Assembly: GCA_021014325.1 (NCBI GenBank)
Contig: CM037458.1
Location: 21,311,063 to 21,375,062, forward strand
Direction: 5' to 3'
Length of the DNA stretch: 64,000 nt
Source: Plazaster borealis
Taxonomy: Eukaryota; Echinodermata; Asteroidea; Forcipulatida; Labidiasteridae
Shown piece after piece: positions 48,601-59,218 of the stretch. Numbering within the stretch: position 1 is the first letter of the stretch; every line of letters starts with the position of its first letter. The notes below the pieces were generated by a model, which was given only the letters and a program-made list of their open reading frames with translations, had not been told where the DNA came from and did no database searches. Made by a program: the position numbers and the translations under genes.

Positions 48601-49168
48601 TGGAAGCGGCAGCAGAGAGATCAACTTAAAGGGGTGCACATTTTAAAACCACTGTGCAGATGGATTTTGGCTCTGTATGCCAATGGGGGACTTTTGGGAT
48701 GCTAGGTGGCAGCAGACTTACCAGGTAAATCCATTGTTCTCGGTAATGTGCGCATGCTCAGAACTACGTAATTTACCTGGTATCCCATTGGGTAACCGGA
48801 AACCCTTAAAGGCGAGTGCTTGCAATGAACCAGAAACACCGGGGTTAACCCCTACTCTTCCGCAAGAAGGGTTCTTTTACTTGCACTACCAATCCTAGTA
48901 CATGGGACCTACGGCTTAATATCCCATACGAAGGACAAAGCAATTGTGGTAAAGTATCTTGCTCAAGGACACAAGTGCCAAGACCCGGGACTTGAACCCA
49001 CACTGCTGATCAGAAACACCAGAGCTTAAGTCCGGTGCTCTTAACCCCTCGGCCACGACACGCCACATGAATTCAAACACAATTATTACATTAATTAAAT
49101 AAGGAACCAATTTTGACCAATTTTCTCTCCATCTCTGACAGGGTCACATTACTCATATCCTAAGCTAA
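45652..49168 (+). CDS. Uncharacterised 148-residue protein with C-terminal CxxC motif
   Basis: Four exons: 45652-45768, 47303-47557, 48117-48164 and 49142-49168. Each is bounded by GT-AG and ends in phase 0, giving 148 residues and TAA. I do not recognise the family. The amino end is basic (MEIMRKRSYHLCDKNVYDRD). The middle is rich in Ser, Gln, Met and His and is probably unstructured. The carboxyl end, RKVCQRCLSGESGHITHIL, holds a CxxC pair and two histidines that could bind a metal. No signal peptide or membrane segment is visible. It starts about 500 bases from an oppositely oriented exon, so it may share a promoter. Intron 1 contains a LINE fragment and intron 3 two tRNA-related repeats. 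The four consistent phases argue for a real gene; the short last exons lower certainty. Confidence 0.6.
46114..46195 (+). mobile_element. Degenerate fragment of the foldback family
   Basis: CCTAGCCCC, AGGAAGT and AAAAGAGAAACTCATG followed by TTTTGCCGAG occur in the same order as in the arms at 42105 and 42853. Confidence 0.55.
46345..47232 (+). pseudogene. Non-LTR retrotransposon (LINE) 3' fragment, interrupted by a MITE
   Basis: Before 46417 the sequence encodes IKKLEQVQRSSARFVM. After 46743 it continues GDYRRTSSVSAMLAHLEW, ending with FPCTIRDWNNLP and a stop at 47078. This is the typical carboxyl end of CR1/L2/jockey-like reverse transcriptases. The 3' tail ends in a GAA-type microsatellite (AAGAAGAAGAAG) near 47230, as expected for a LINE terminus. 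It is 5'-truncated and split by the element at 46424-46736. It lies in intron 1 of the CxxC-protein gene in the same orientation. Confidence 0.8.
46424..46736. mobile_element. hAT-like MITE inserted in the LINE
   Basis: Ends CAGGCCTGTGA and TCAAAGGCCTG are inverted matches. The 6-bp GTCATG is present on both sides (46418-46423 and 46737-46742). Removing one copy and the element restores the LINE reading frame. The interior is a poly-T/CCGCTTTTT-rich stretch with no coding capacity. hAT elements normally duplicate 8 bp, so the class is tentative. Confidence 0.75.
48389..48640 (-). mobile_element. tRNA-Asn-like repeat family, near full length
   Basis: GGGACTTGAACCTGCAACC, GACTGAGCTATCTAGTCC, then GGCGGTCTCCCTATTTTGTC and GGAAGCGGCAGCAGAGAG. 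Confidence 0.8.
48850..49066 (-). mobile_element. SINE (tRNA-Leu/Ser-like), tail lost
   Basis: Inverse head CCTCGGCCACGACACGCCAC with GGACTTGAACCCACAC. Intron 3 of the CxxC-protein gene, 76 bases before its last exon. Confidence 0.75.
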
Positions 49169-49287
49169 AGCCTTTGGATGCTTCCTTCAACTCCACCCCA
49201 TGGTTCCAAGAGGTAGCTGGCTGTCTCAATCCAACAAGAACCAGGCCAAACCGTTCTTTTCTATTTGTACATTATGTCTTGTATTAA

Positions 49288-49829
49288 AGAGGAAGGGAAA
49301 TGTCAAATTCAATTTTTGTGATGTACTCATTTTCCAATAGATAGAGCCCTCATGTGAGTGGGGAAAAAATTACAAGTCTCTAACCTCACGTTAAAATGGT
49401 ATAAATTGCCAGTGCAAATTTTGGCAACATCCAAAACATCGGATGGTATCATTCTGAAAAAAATGGGTCTGTACATTTTTGTACGGGAATGTTTTGGTTT
49501 TTCAGAGCGATATTTGAAACATGACATCATTGGATTTCAACAACTAATGGGTCTTTACATTCCTAGGAGGAATATTTCGTCAGACAAAATGTCAAATTCA
49601 AGGCTGTTTTGATTGAATATCATTGAAAGTCGGGAATGAACCAAAACATTCCTGTAGAAAAATGTACAGACCCATTTTTCTCAGAATGGTGTCATTGGAT
49701 GTTTTGGATGTTGACAAATTTTGCCCCGGAAGTGTATCGAATACAATGGCTATTTTCCACTTGCATAAGGACTCTATCTATTGGAAAATGAACACATCAC
49801 AAAATTGAATTTGACATTTCCCTTGATCT
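49288..49829. mobile_element. TTAA-flanked foldback MITE, family D, second copy
   Basis: Same ends and interior as 31188-31804. TTAA at 49284-49287 and 49830-49833. It begins 120 bases after the stop of the CxxC-protein gene. Its junction creates ATTAAA, a possible polyadenylation signal. Confidence 0.85.
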
Positions 49830-50180
49830 TTAAACATTGTTTTAAATTTTTATGTTTTCAGAGAAGGAATTAGCCTTTGCATGTCACTAAGGTTGAATAT
49901 CGTTTTTATGTTGGACATTTGTTTTGAACGTGTGACATAGTTTTTAAAAACCAGGTATGCAACTTTTCAGTTGATCTGCTGATTTCTTTCCTTTTGTAAA
50001 AGAAATTCATAAATACCTGGGACAGTTTATCTGTTCTGATTGGTCGAGGGGAGACCACAATGCCATGGTTACAAACATGCAATATAAACACAGTTAGAAG
50101 TGTTTAAACATGACCTGACCGTCTTGAGCCAAAAGATGGTGCTTTCAGATGCTTGCTGTTCGGTAAAATTATCAAGAACC

Positions 50181-50355
50181 AGCCGTCGATTTCACCAAAC
50201 TCTTCCTAACTTAGGATTAATCTTAGGACTTAGGACGAGTCCCAGCCTTGCACTGTAACGTGTAAACCTTAAGATTAATCCCAAGTTAGGATTAGGACGA
50301 GTTACTCGTCCTAACTCGAGATAGGATTAATCCTAGCGTTTCGTGAAATCGGCTG
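50181..50355. mobile_element. 175-bp MITE with AGCCGATTTCAC-type ends
   Basis: Left AGCCGTCGATTTCACCAAAC, right GTTTCGTGAAATCGGCT. Inside are repeated TTAGGATTAATC and GGACGAGT words on both strands. Confidence 0.7.
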
Positions 50356-50539
50356 CAGGCCTCAGCATGTTTAAACCACTAGATTTAAAACCTCTTCATG
50401 CACTTTGATTCTCTTGTGCCATAGAAAACTGAAAAAAGCTGTTCAAATTGTTGTGTGTTTGGTCATTTCCTCTCCTTTTTTTTTCAATTACAAAAGGTGC
50501 TTGTCTGACATTGTCTGAGGAACAATTCATTTCAGCAGG

Positions 50540-50655
50540 TTATAGGAAACATCACCATGCTAATACTCTTATCAGGTTTAATGTACAAAATAGTTTATGG
50601 CGTGACGTTTCGACCCTAGCAGAGTCTTTCTCGAAGGCTAAATCGAAGGTTTGAT
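50540..50655 (-). mobile_element. Penelope-like retroelement end fragment
   Basis: Inverted, it reads CCTTCGAGAAAGACTCTGCT then AGGGTCGAAACGTC, a motif I associate with termini of Penelope-like elements. Confidence 0.4.
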
Positions 50656-51030
50656 GTACACAGAATAACATGTTTGATAAGCTTTTTTATAATTTGACAT
50701 TCCGCTGAACCAAATGATATTAATGATGACGTCATATAAGTAGAGAAAATTTTCATGTAGATCAAGAGAATACTTGTGGGATAAACTTTAAGAATTCCTC
50801 AACTTTCGCAACTCTCTGCGTAGGTCTCAACCTAAGTAGGTTGTTTTTAATCACAATACTGCATCGGCCCTCACACATGGGATTATAACAAAACTGGAAT
50901 GCAACTTTAGACCATAGGTCCTACTGTATGTACATAAAAAGTGACATTGTACTTTCCAGCGCTTTTCCAAGATACTATGGCCAAGTTCGCGCAAGGACTA
51001 TCGTTAACTATAGTTCAACTAAGTTAGCCA

Positions 51031-53973
51031 GCAGCCGATTTCACGAAAGTAGTCGCCATGTAAGCATTTCACGAAACTTGACTTAGCTGCGCAACTTATA
51101 TCTACCTTTTCAACGACTGTTGCCTGAATCCGATGGGAAAAATGCAACAGAGCGGCCATTTTAAATCGCGATCTTTTTTAGCACACGGCGACAACATCAT
51201 GTTTCATGCAGTCTAGTGAAGTGTCAACGGAAGTGTTCGGATAAAGATGGCTCAACTTGGACCACTAACTACTTTTATTTGGACACGTAAGTTTGTAAGA
51301 ATTTATAGAAATGACTAGTAAAGGGTTCAATGATTAATAGTATCAAACACTCGCTGCTTTTCACGTTATTTTTAACAGAAATTTACAAACACTGACGACT
51401 AAGGACGATCTTGACTGTGTACGTGGGTGGGATCGTGTGATGATACGTCTGTGTATACAGACATGTCGTATCTATTTCTACCTCCATGTTTGTATCAAAC
51501 TCAACAATTTTACCTTGTGTAATACTGTGGCCTTCGTTGACTTTTAGCCGTTGATTTTGTTTGAAGTATAACGCAATGACACCATGTATAACGTGCATAA
51601 ACATACACATTTTGGGGATTAATAAGGAGTAGAACTTTCACTACAATAGTTATGGTACAAAATACCAAGTGATAAAACACATTACAAACAAGTACACGTA
51701 GTACGTAGTACTAGATGTACTAGTAGCTAGCTAGCTAGCTCAAAATGGTACATTTTGGAACTTCGGCTCAATATTCTCATGTAGATGTGATTGTTATTGC
51801 AAAATTTCAACCATGGTGGAGTTTTTGTCAAATGGTTTAATAATTGAGTGTTATGTTGCTGTCACTTTGTGGCCAATTGTTTTCCCCCCTTATTTTATGT
51901 TTCCTTGCACTCGATAACTTTAATTAATTAATTAATTATTATTTTGTGTGTGTGTGAAATTGCTGGTTTGAAAATGGGGCTTACTTATAACAAACCCAAT
52001 CACCATATCCCACACTAATTTTCCAACTATCCTAACCACTGACATCATCACCTTTTTAACATATTTTTTGTTTATCTTTTCATTTTGTATTTAGATTAAG
52101 CTATACTTCAAAAACAAGAGAGGGACCCATAGGAAACTGAATTCATGTCACCAACAGTACCCAAACATGAAGAGTATTCATTGATACCACAGGACCAGTG
52201 TCTTCTTGTTTGGTTTTCCTTCAAAATACTCCATGAAGAGTTTTGACTTCCATAATATCAGAGGAGAGGAACATTATTTATTCATGAGGTGTGAAGAGGA
52301 AATATTTCAATTTTTATATCTCAATACTTATATCATTGTTTATCTTCAGTACTAAATAATTGCATTTGTTTTAAACATTAAACCAATAAAAGGGTGATTA
52401 ATGTTGTTGCCAAAAATAAACAAAACTTGTTAATACTCTTTTCTGCAAACTCAATATAAATAATAGGTTCAACTAATTGCAATTAGTATTTAAAAAAACC
52501 TTTCATTTAACAAGAAAGTTATTTTCTTATGGGAAAATCAACAACACAAGTGGTTTGGTCCAACAAGTAGACCTTTTTGGTAGAATATATTATGCACAGT
52601 GAATTTAGACAACTCAATTAAAGTTTTTGTTTCCCTGTATTACTTCTCACTCAATATACAGCACAACATCCATTATTAGATGTCATGAGAGGATGGAGAT
52701 GTCAAGGAGATGGAGAAGAAGATGAAGTCGTGTTCAAGGAGTTCCGTGTGTCATTCTCAGAGTCATCCAAAAATTATTTTCCCAGCAAACTGGAAGATTG
52801 TTTCAAAGACTTAGTTTAGTTAATGAAATCAAACTAAGGGCCCCAAAGTATGGGATTATATTCAAAGATGACTAATAAGCTTGTTAGTTTTAAATAATTC
52901 AGTTATAACTATAAGTTAGAAAACCCACACAATCCAAAATATGTTTACCAACATCACAAGCAAGTTTGACCATTTCCAGGGGCCTACACCCTTTTTACAA
53001 CAGCAAATCCTGTCCATTTAATTGAACAAAATAAAAACCATTTCCTTCAAATATTTTGTAAAATTCTTTTGAAATGTTTTAAAGACAAACTTTGTGATTC
53101 CCATTACTTACATTTCATCTTCTGACAGCTAATTTTAGCTGATAGCTTTTTAAACAATTCTTCATAATCTTTTTTTTTTTTTTGGGACGTTGAATTTGTT
53201 TTTTCTGTTGTTTTCTGAACTATATCAAGTATTAAACTATACTATATCTTGCTCCAATAAATATAATTTCATTTAAACAGTTTTCTTCAAACTTGTCTTT
53301 TTGTGTAGTTGAATGTATTTATTTTATTTAGATGTGGAAGGAAAAATAAAATGTTAATAAGTGAAATGGAAAATTCATTAAAAAATGAATTTAAATTAAT
53401 TTATTTTAACTTGTCTTTTTGTATGCAAGTATGGGAGGTAAAATAAAGTTTATGAGTGAAATGAAAAATTAGGATTGATTTCTTGAATCATAAGCACGGA
53501 GGGGGCTGTTTATCGGACCGATGCATTCATGATTAGCAAATAAATAATGAGAGACTAAAGTGTTTTCTGAAAATGTATTATATGGTTGCAATTACAACCA
53601 TTTAATGACCCCAAAATCGTGGCCGATTTAAACGTTTATTTTCTCCAAAATAACGTGTTTTTTTATTGTAAACTTACTTGTAAACCAATTGCTGATTTTT
53701 GTTTTGTTTCCGCTAAAGGAAATACAGAATGCAATATATTTCGATACACACTGAAATAACGTCCTGCCAAAGGATAGTGCAGCTACCGGGCAAAACACGT
53801 TGTGCCGTTGGCAGTTTATTAACTTGCGCAATAAAATACTGACTTACGCCATCAAAATCGAGTCGTAAGCCATTTTTGTGGCGCAACTTTCAGCCTTGCG
53901 CCACTTTCAGACGTGAAATCGATCAAAACTTAGTGGCGCAACTTACGCACTAAAGTGGACTGAAATCGGCTGC
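51031..53973. mobile_element. Putative 2.9-kb terminal-inverted-repeat element
   Basis: Starts GCAGCCGATTTCA and ends TGAAATCGGCTGC, an exact 13-bp inverse. Subterminal GCGCAACTT words occur at both ends. The ends match the MITE at 50181. A candidate two-exon ORF lies inside. No target duplication could be fixed. Confidence 0.5.
51247..52819 (+). CDS. Candidate two-exon small ORF inside a putative transposon
   Basis: Exon 51247-51286 (ATG, ends at donor GTAAG, phase 1) joins in frame to 52662-52819 after acceptor TACAG, giving 65 residues and TAG. It starts MAQLGPLTTFIW and its second half is acidic and polar (GDGEEDEVVFKEF). It lies within a 2.9-kb stretch bounded by matching inverted ends (51031 and 53973), so it may be an accessory protein or remnant of that element. 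No transposase motif is seen. A chance splice-compatible ORF is possible. Confidence 0.3.
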
Positions 53974-54663
53974 AGAACTCTGTCTAGTCGATGATAGTTG
54001 GACTACGCTAGTGGACTATTTGGAACCAGCCTACTGGGCATGATCAAATCGCTGGTTATCAATAGCCGTTTTCATAGCACAGTGCAGAGTGGACCAGTTA
54101 TCAGAAAAAATGATAACGTACGTTGAGCCGCCGGTCGCGTTGACATGACATGACTAGAGTCATTTGCACTTCAACTTCAGTGCGCATGCCCTATGTATGT
54201 CAGTAAACAACCACCAGTTAACCGTCGGTCCTTGCACGAACTTGACCTATACTGGTCATGTGAGAAATGTTATCATAATTACTACACGATGTAAAATTAA
54301 GAACAAGTTTTGAGATGTGGTGCCCTCTTTCTTTGTATCAAATGTTAATAACAAGTGTATGGTTGCAATTTCCATAAAACGTAAGATTTTTTGTATTTTC
54401 TGTATCGATGAGCTGTGTACAAATTGTGCCTGCAGGAATCTCAGCTCTTTTGTTGTTTTGTAAACATGTGATGTCACAGGGTAACTACATGGTCTGCTAT
54501 CAGACTAAGTGAGATGGTTAGAGGTATGCTGAGTTTGGGTCAAAGGAAATGAATGTAACTGAGATTTCCAATAATGAAACCTGCTCGATTACTTCACATG
54601 TCTTTTGATGTATGTTATTTGTATTGGATAAGATTTTTTTCTCTAAGGTAATGTTCTCTTCAA

Positions 54664-55662
54664 AGGTATGGTCATAGATCGGTAACTACTTCCAAAAATT
54701 AATGACCATAAAAACTTACTTGGTGAGAAGCACTGCAGCTGTTGATAGTATAAACTATGTTGAGAAAGAATTCCCTTTGAAGTAATATGGTTTGGATAAT
54801 TTTTCACACAAAAACATTTGAATCTGAGACATGGTTCATGCATGAATCGTTTCTCAGACTTCTGAGGGTTGGTGTCCATTTGCAAATGAGCGGACAGATT
54901 TGCGCTTGTCACCTAGCTAAACTTGGATGGATTTGACGTTCTTGTGAAAATACCGTGACATTTTGTTGCTGTTTTCTCAGCAAGAAGACACTGTATTCAG
55001 CCGAAACTTTCACATGTAACTTTTATTGTATCTTTCTATACACCAATCCAGGCGCGCAAGTGCTGGGCGCCGCCATGGGCGCCGCGCGCCACTGCTGCAG
55101 TGTACTTGTGCCTAATTTTGTGCACAAAGACACGAGAAAATCGTTTCCCTTTTCACTTTTTATGGAAATTTAATGTCTTCCTCGACAATCTATGAAATTT
55201 CTCTGACATGGCTGCATGATATGACGATTTACTACATTCTTGATAATTTTTTTAAGTTAAGCACAGAGTAAAATACTGAAATTCTGACAAAATACTCTGC
55301 CGATGTCGACTATTATGCAGTTTCCGCGTCTTTTTCCCCTAACTCACCTAAGACAAGCACCGTTTTGAAGATGATTCGGTTTCTATTTAGTTGCAAATAT
55401 CTGTGGTCAGTGATCTACATTAGTATATCATGATGTCCTGGAAAGGAAATCATGTAAGTCGTTGAGGAAAACATTTAATTTCCATAAAGAGTGAAAAGGA
55501 ACATGATTTCCTCATGTCTTTGTGCACAAAACTAGGCACATGTACACCGCAGCAGTGGCGCGCGGTGCTCAACACTTGTGCGCCCGGTGCGCGTCGGATT
55601 GGTCTATACAATTTTGCGCATAAATCAGTGTTAAGTTGACATAAACTAATCTGTGACCCCCT
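54664..55662 (-). mobile_element. TTAA-type MITE, family T, split by a foldback element
   Basis: Read inverted, it matches the 32543 copy on both sides of an insertion at 55042-55603: AGGTATGGTCATAG at the left, ATAAATCAG and GTGACCCC at the right. TTAA follows at 55663-55666. Confidence 0.75.
55042..55603. mobile_element. GC-ended foldback element with CTATAC target duplication
   Basis: Ends ACCAATCC and GGATTGGT. Arms of about 150 bp pair (GCGCGCCACTGCTGC and TTTTGTGCACAAAGACA are shared in inverse). CTATAC is present at 55036-55041 and 55604-55609. Confidence 0.85.
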
Positions 55663-56070
55663 TTAAAGAAGGGCATAAAAGAGACATTATATTATATCCT
55701 TTTATGAAAAACATAAAGCAAACATTAGTTTAGTACAAAGGCCATGTGACACGAGGCAGTTTACAGGCAACCAGTTCCAGGCAATCTGCAATAAGAAAAC
55801 TCAATCACATTATTTTCTTGGGGATAGTGAGTTACGGCTAGAAGAATGTCTCTTGTGTTGCCAAAGTGTTCCTTGTGGATACAGTGCAAGTGGTTGCCTC
55901 CAAGATGCCTGAAAAATTTGCCCAGTGTGACATGGTTGCATTAGAGAGGTATCTCTTCTTCTATGTGGAGTATTATGCAAGGTTTATGCTTTGGCTGTCA
56001 CTAGTCGGCCTTCCAAGGAAACATACTATACCAATTTGAAAGTCTTGTATTAATTTTATTACTTAAGTTA

Positions 56071-56239
56071 CAGGCCTGGACTTACATGGAGGCCACGGAG
56101 GCCATGGCCTCCGTTGCCCCTGATCTTGGCCTTGGTGTCCCTTCAAAAGTTACCCTTAGACTTCAAGATTTTCCAATGGAAGTGCCCTTTGCAAAATGAA
56201 ATTGGCCTTGCCCTCTCAGAGATGAAATTCCAGGCCTGG
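56071..56239. mobile_element. Short hAT-like MITE
   Basis: Ends CAGGCCTGGACTT and AATTCCAGGCCTG, 169 bp, no ORF. Confidence 0.65.
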
Positions 56240-57891
56240 CGTTGCAAGGATTACCGTTCCAAAAGATTTCGTTTGTGATTATCCAAACATAAAACATTTG
56301 TTAGTATTTTCTGTACAAGTTTCCTGTTGCACAATGTGAAGAAAAAAGACATTTAACTGTTGCAACAAAATATACTAAAATCAAATTGTAACCTGTCTGA
56401 CAAATACATATTTTGTCATGGTGTTAGTAAGAGCCAAAAAAGAAAAGTGGAAAGAGGATACATGACGTGTAATCGATTTACATGGAATTGTGAATAAAAG
56501 TAAGTGTATGGTTTTATTTTTGGGGGTGTGGGGTGATGATGAAATACAAAAAAAGGGACAAAATCTACCAAATCTTGACTAAATTCCTTCTTGTGGGAAA
56601 AAATGTGCAGAACAAATGGAGAGCCAGTTCACATTAAGTTCTACACAATTAAAGGCATTATGTATATTAAATGCAATTTCCGTTTTCCTTGGAAAACAAG
56701 AAATTAGTTTGGCACAAAGGTCAAGCCAAGTATCGAGCTTGTATAAAGGAGATTGAATGTAGGCCTATGTGAGTGAAATTTCTGTAGAAAAATGGGAAAT
56801 TTTGTGGTAGGGTAAAACTGGCGAATTAGAGCTTTGCTTTATCTCAAAAAGATGAAACCTGTTTATGCCAAAGGAAAAAAAAAGCAATGCTTTGCAAAAA
56901 TAGACAAAATTATGTCATGTACCTTTAGCTGAGGAAACGAGGGGGGGGGGAGGGTGGAAAATATAAAGTGAGTTTCATAATTCTTGCTGGGAAAGCCTGT
57001 CAACGCAAAATAATGCAATATTCACATAGTTATGCTAAATTTCATTTACGGTTGATTAGTTTTTTAGTGTATTTTTAGCAGTTAATTATTAATGTTTGAT
57101 TTCATAAATAGTGTAATAATGCATGGAACAATCAGAGTGGTGCAATGGTCAGAAACTAAAGCCACCTAAAAGGTGCTTCGTTAACTTCCGTGTTATGAGT
57201 TGGTGTCTCGGAGAGTACCAACCTTAACTTATATTGAAGATTATTTGTAAACAAATGATGAGTAGAGGCTCTTGTGTTGTGTGTGAGTGTTATAGAATAT
57301 TTAGGACAATTAAGATAAAATATTGAGTTTAGTAAAAAAATAGTTATAGTTAAAGTGTGCCAACTATTCATGAGTGATATTAAAATTTATGGTCAGCCCA
57401 GGACCAACTATGAGGTAAAATGTGATGCTTTTTAATTTGTCAATTACATCTTTGTCATATCTCAGCTTCTCATTAAAAAAAAACACCTTTGGCTTTGGTA
57501 ACAAAATTCTCAAACTATGAATAATTTTAAAAATAGAATATGGTAAGTAATGTTTGAAGCTGTGCATGGTGTAGATGATAAGGTAGTGAACTTGCGGGTG
57601 CCTTAAAATTCTCTTTTGGGAGAGGTGTTGGTCAGGTTCTGAAAGACCACAAGAGGCCACAACGTTTCTTCTCAGAACCAACACTTCTCCAAAAAGAGAT
57701 TTTATAAATGGTTGTACCCGCAAGTTGACTTAATTACATAGATACCTTAGGATATGATAAGCTTCTATTATTGAAGATAAATTTTCAGAGTGCATGAAGA
57801 TGCGGATGTTTTACCAAAGTAAAAAAACAAAAAAAAGTGAAATCAACCATTGCAAGGAAATTATTACAAAAAGAATGGAGATCAGACCTGG
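56240..57891. other. Intergenic, nothing assigned
   Basis: AT-rich. A long inverted pair near 57590-57720 (AACTTGCGGGTGCC and GGTTGTACCCGCAAGTT, with TTTTGGGAGAGGTGTTGGT mirrored) suggests a small hairpin element. No ORF supported. Confidence 0.4.
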
Positions 57892-58083
57892 CCCCATTTT
57901 ATAGAGCTGCTTATGAGCACAAAAAGTAGCTCAGCACAATAAAATTATGCTTACCAGAATAAGGTTACCAGCCAAACTACCATACCACAAGTACAATTTC
58001 TGACTGGTATCCTGCTCATTTCTGCTTAGCAGAAAATTGTTAAACGATATTTTCTGCTTAAGTAGCTCTATCAAATTGGGCCG
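57892..58083. mobile_element. Family A palindromic MITE
   Basis: GGCCCCATTTTATAGAGCTG and GTAGCTCTATCAAATTGGGC ends; TTACCAGAATAAGGTTACCA inside. Confidence 0.8.
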
Positions 58084-59218
58084 TGGATATTGCATAGTGC
58101 CACCACAGGTGGCTTCAGACAGAAAGCAAAAACTAGTGAAGTGGAACAAAATGATTCACAATAGGAAGCCACTAAGGGGGGTCTGTGTGCACGAACCATT
58201 ACCCTCGCAGTCCTCGCATAGAGGAACATGCTCTGTGGATAGTTGTCAAAAACTTCATATCGTTCGGTTGGTTGATAGAAGCACAATTGATGGCAGACTG
58301 CTGAATGAAGGAAATGGTTAGCGCTGGCTTTGTTTTCTCTTAAGGTAATTTACTCACGAATTTCTCTTTTATTTTGTTGGAAAATATATTCAGACCTGTG
58401 TTTGACAGGTTTTGAGTGGTTTGAAAACTTGTTTTGTAAACCTTTTGGAAACTTCAGAGTTTGTCTTTTCATGAATAAAGTGGTTTTTTTTATGGCTTCA
58501 TTCAACTTTTGTTTTTCAATTGATTCTAAAAAGATTGCCAATGTACATGTTGGTGTGTTTTGTTCTCATTACTTTGATTTGATATTGAATTTGAGTCTAA
58601 CAATCTTACTTTTGAATTCGATGACTAAATCATTTAACTCATCCTGCAACAGCAATACTAAATAATTATGACAATTGACAATACAAATGACAATTGAAGG
58701 ATTTCTGTCTAAAATTAATTGATTGTATGTATACACACTTTGGAATGCAGCAAGTTCATTTTGAGTGCTCTTTTCAAAATTCATTTCAAACTTGAGTTCA
58801 ATAAGCATTCAGAAAATATTTTTAATAACAATGACCCAAGTATAAGTAAAATGTATAGGAAGTCACATCTATCAAGCTGCTATTATTTGATGCATGATTT
58901 GATGTTGTGTTGACAAAATAACTTTGTTGACAAGAACAAAGTCGATGTAAAGGAGAAACAAAAATCCTCAAAATTAATGTTGACAAAATGCAACTGTTTG
59001 TTCAAACTTAACAATGTAGTTAATAAGTCTTGACGCCTTTAGGTAGCTGAGGAAAAGTTTCATGGATTGGTTAGTCTTTAATTTGATAGAACAATTTCTT
59101 TACAAATTCCGAAAAGTTGAAAGATTGGTTTATTTCTAATGAGGTTGAAAGAGCAAAAGAAATTGTTCATTTGTCACTTTTATTATTTCTTTAAAGTTTC
59201 AGTTGAGATGATATCAGT

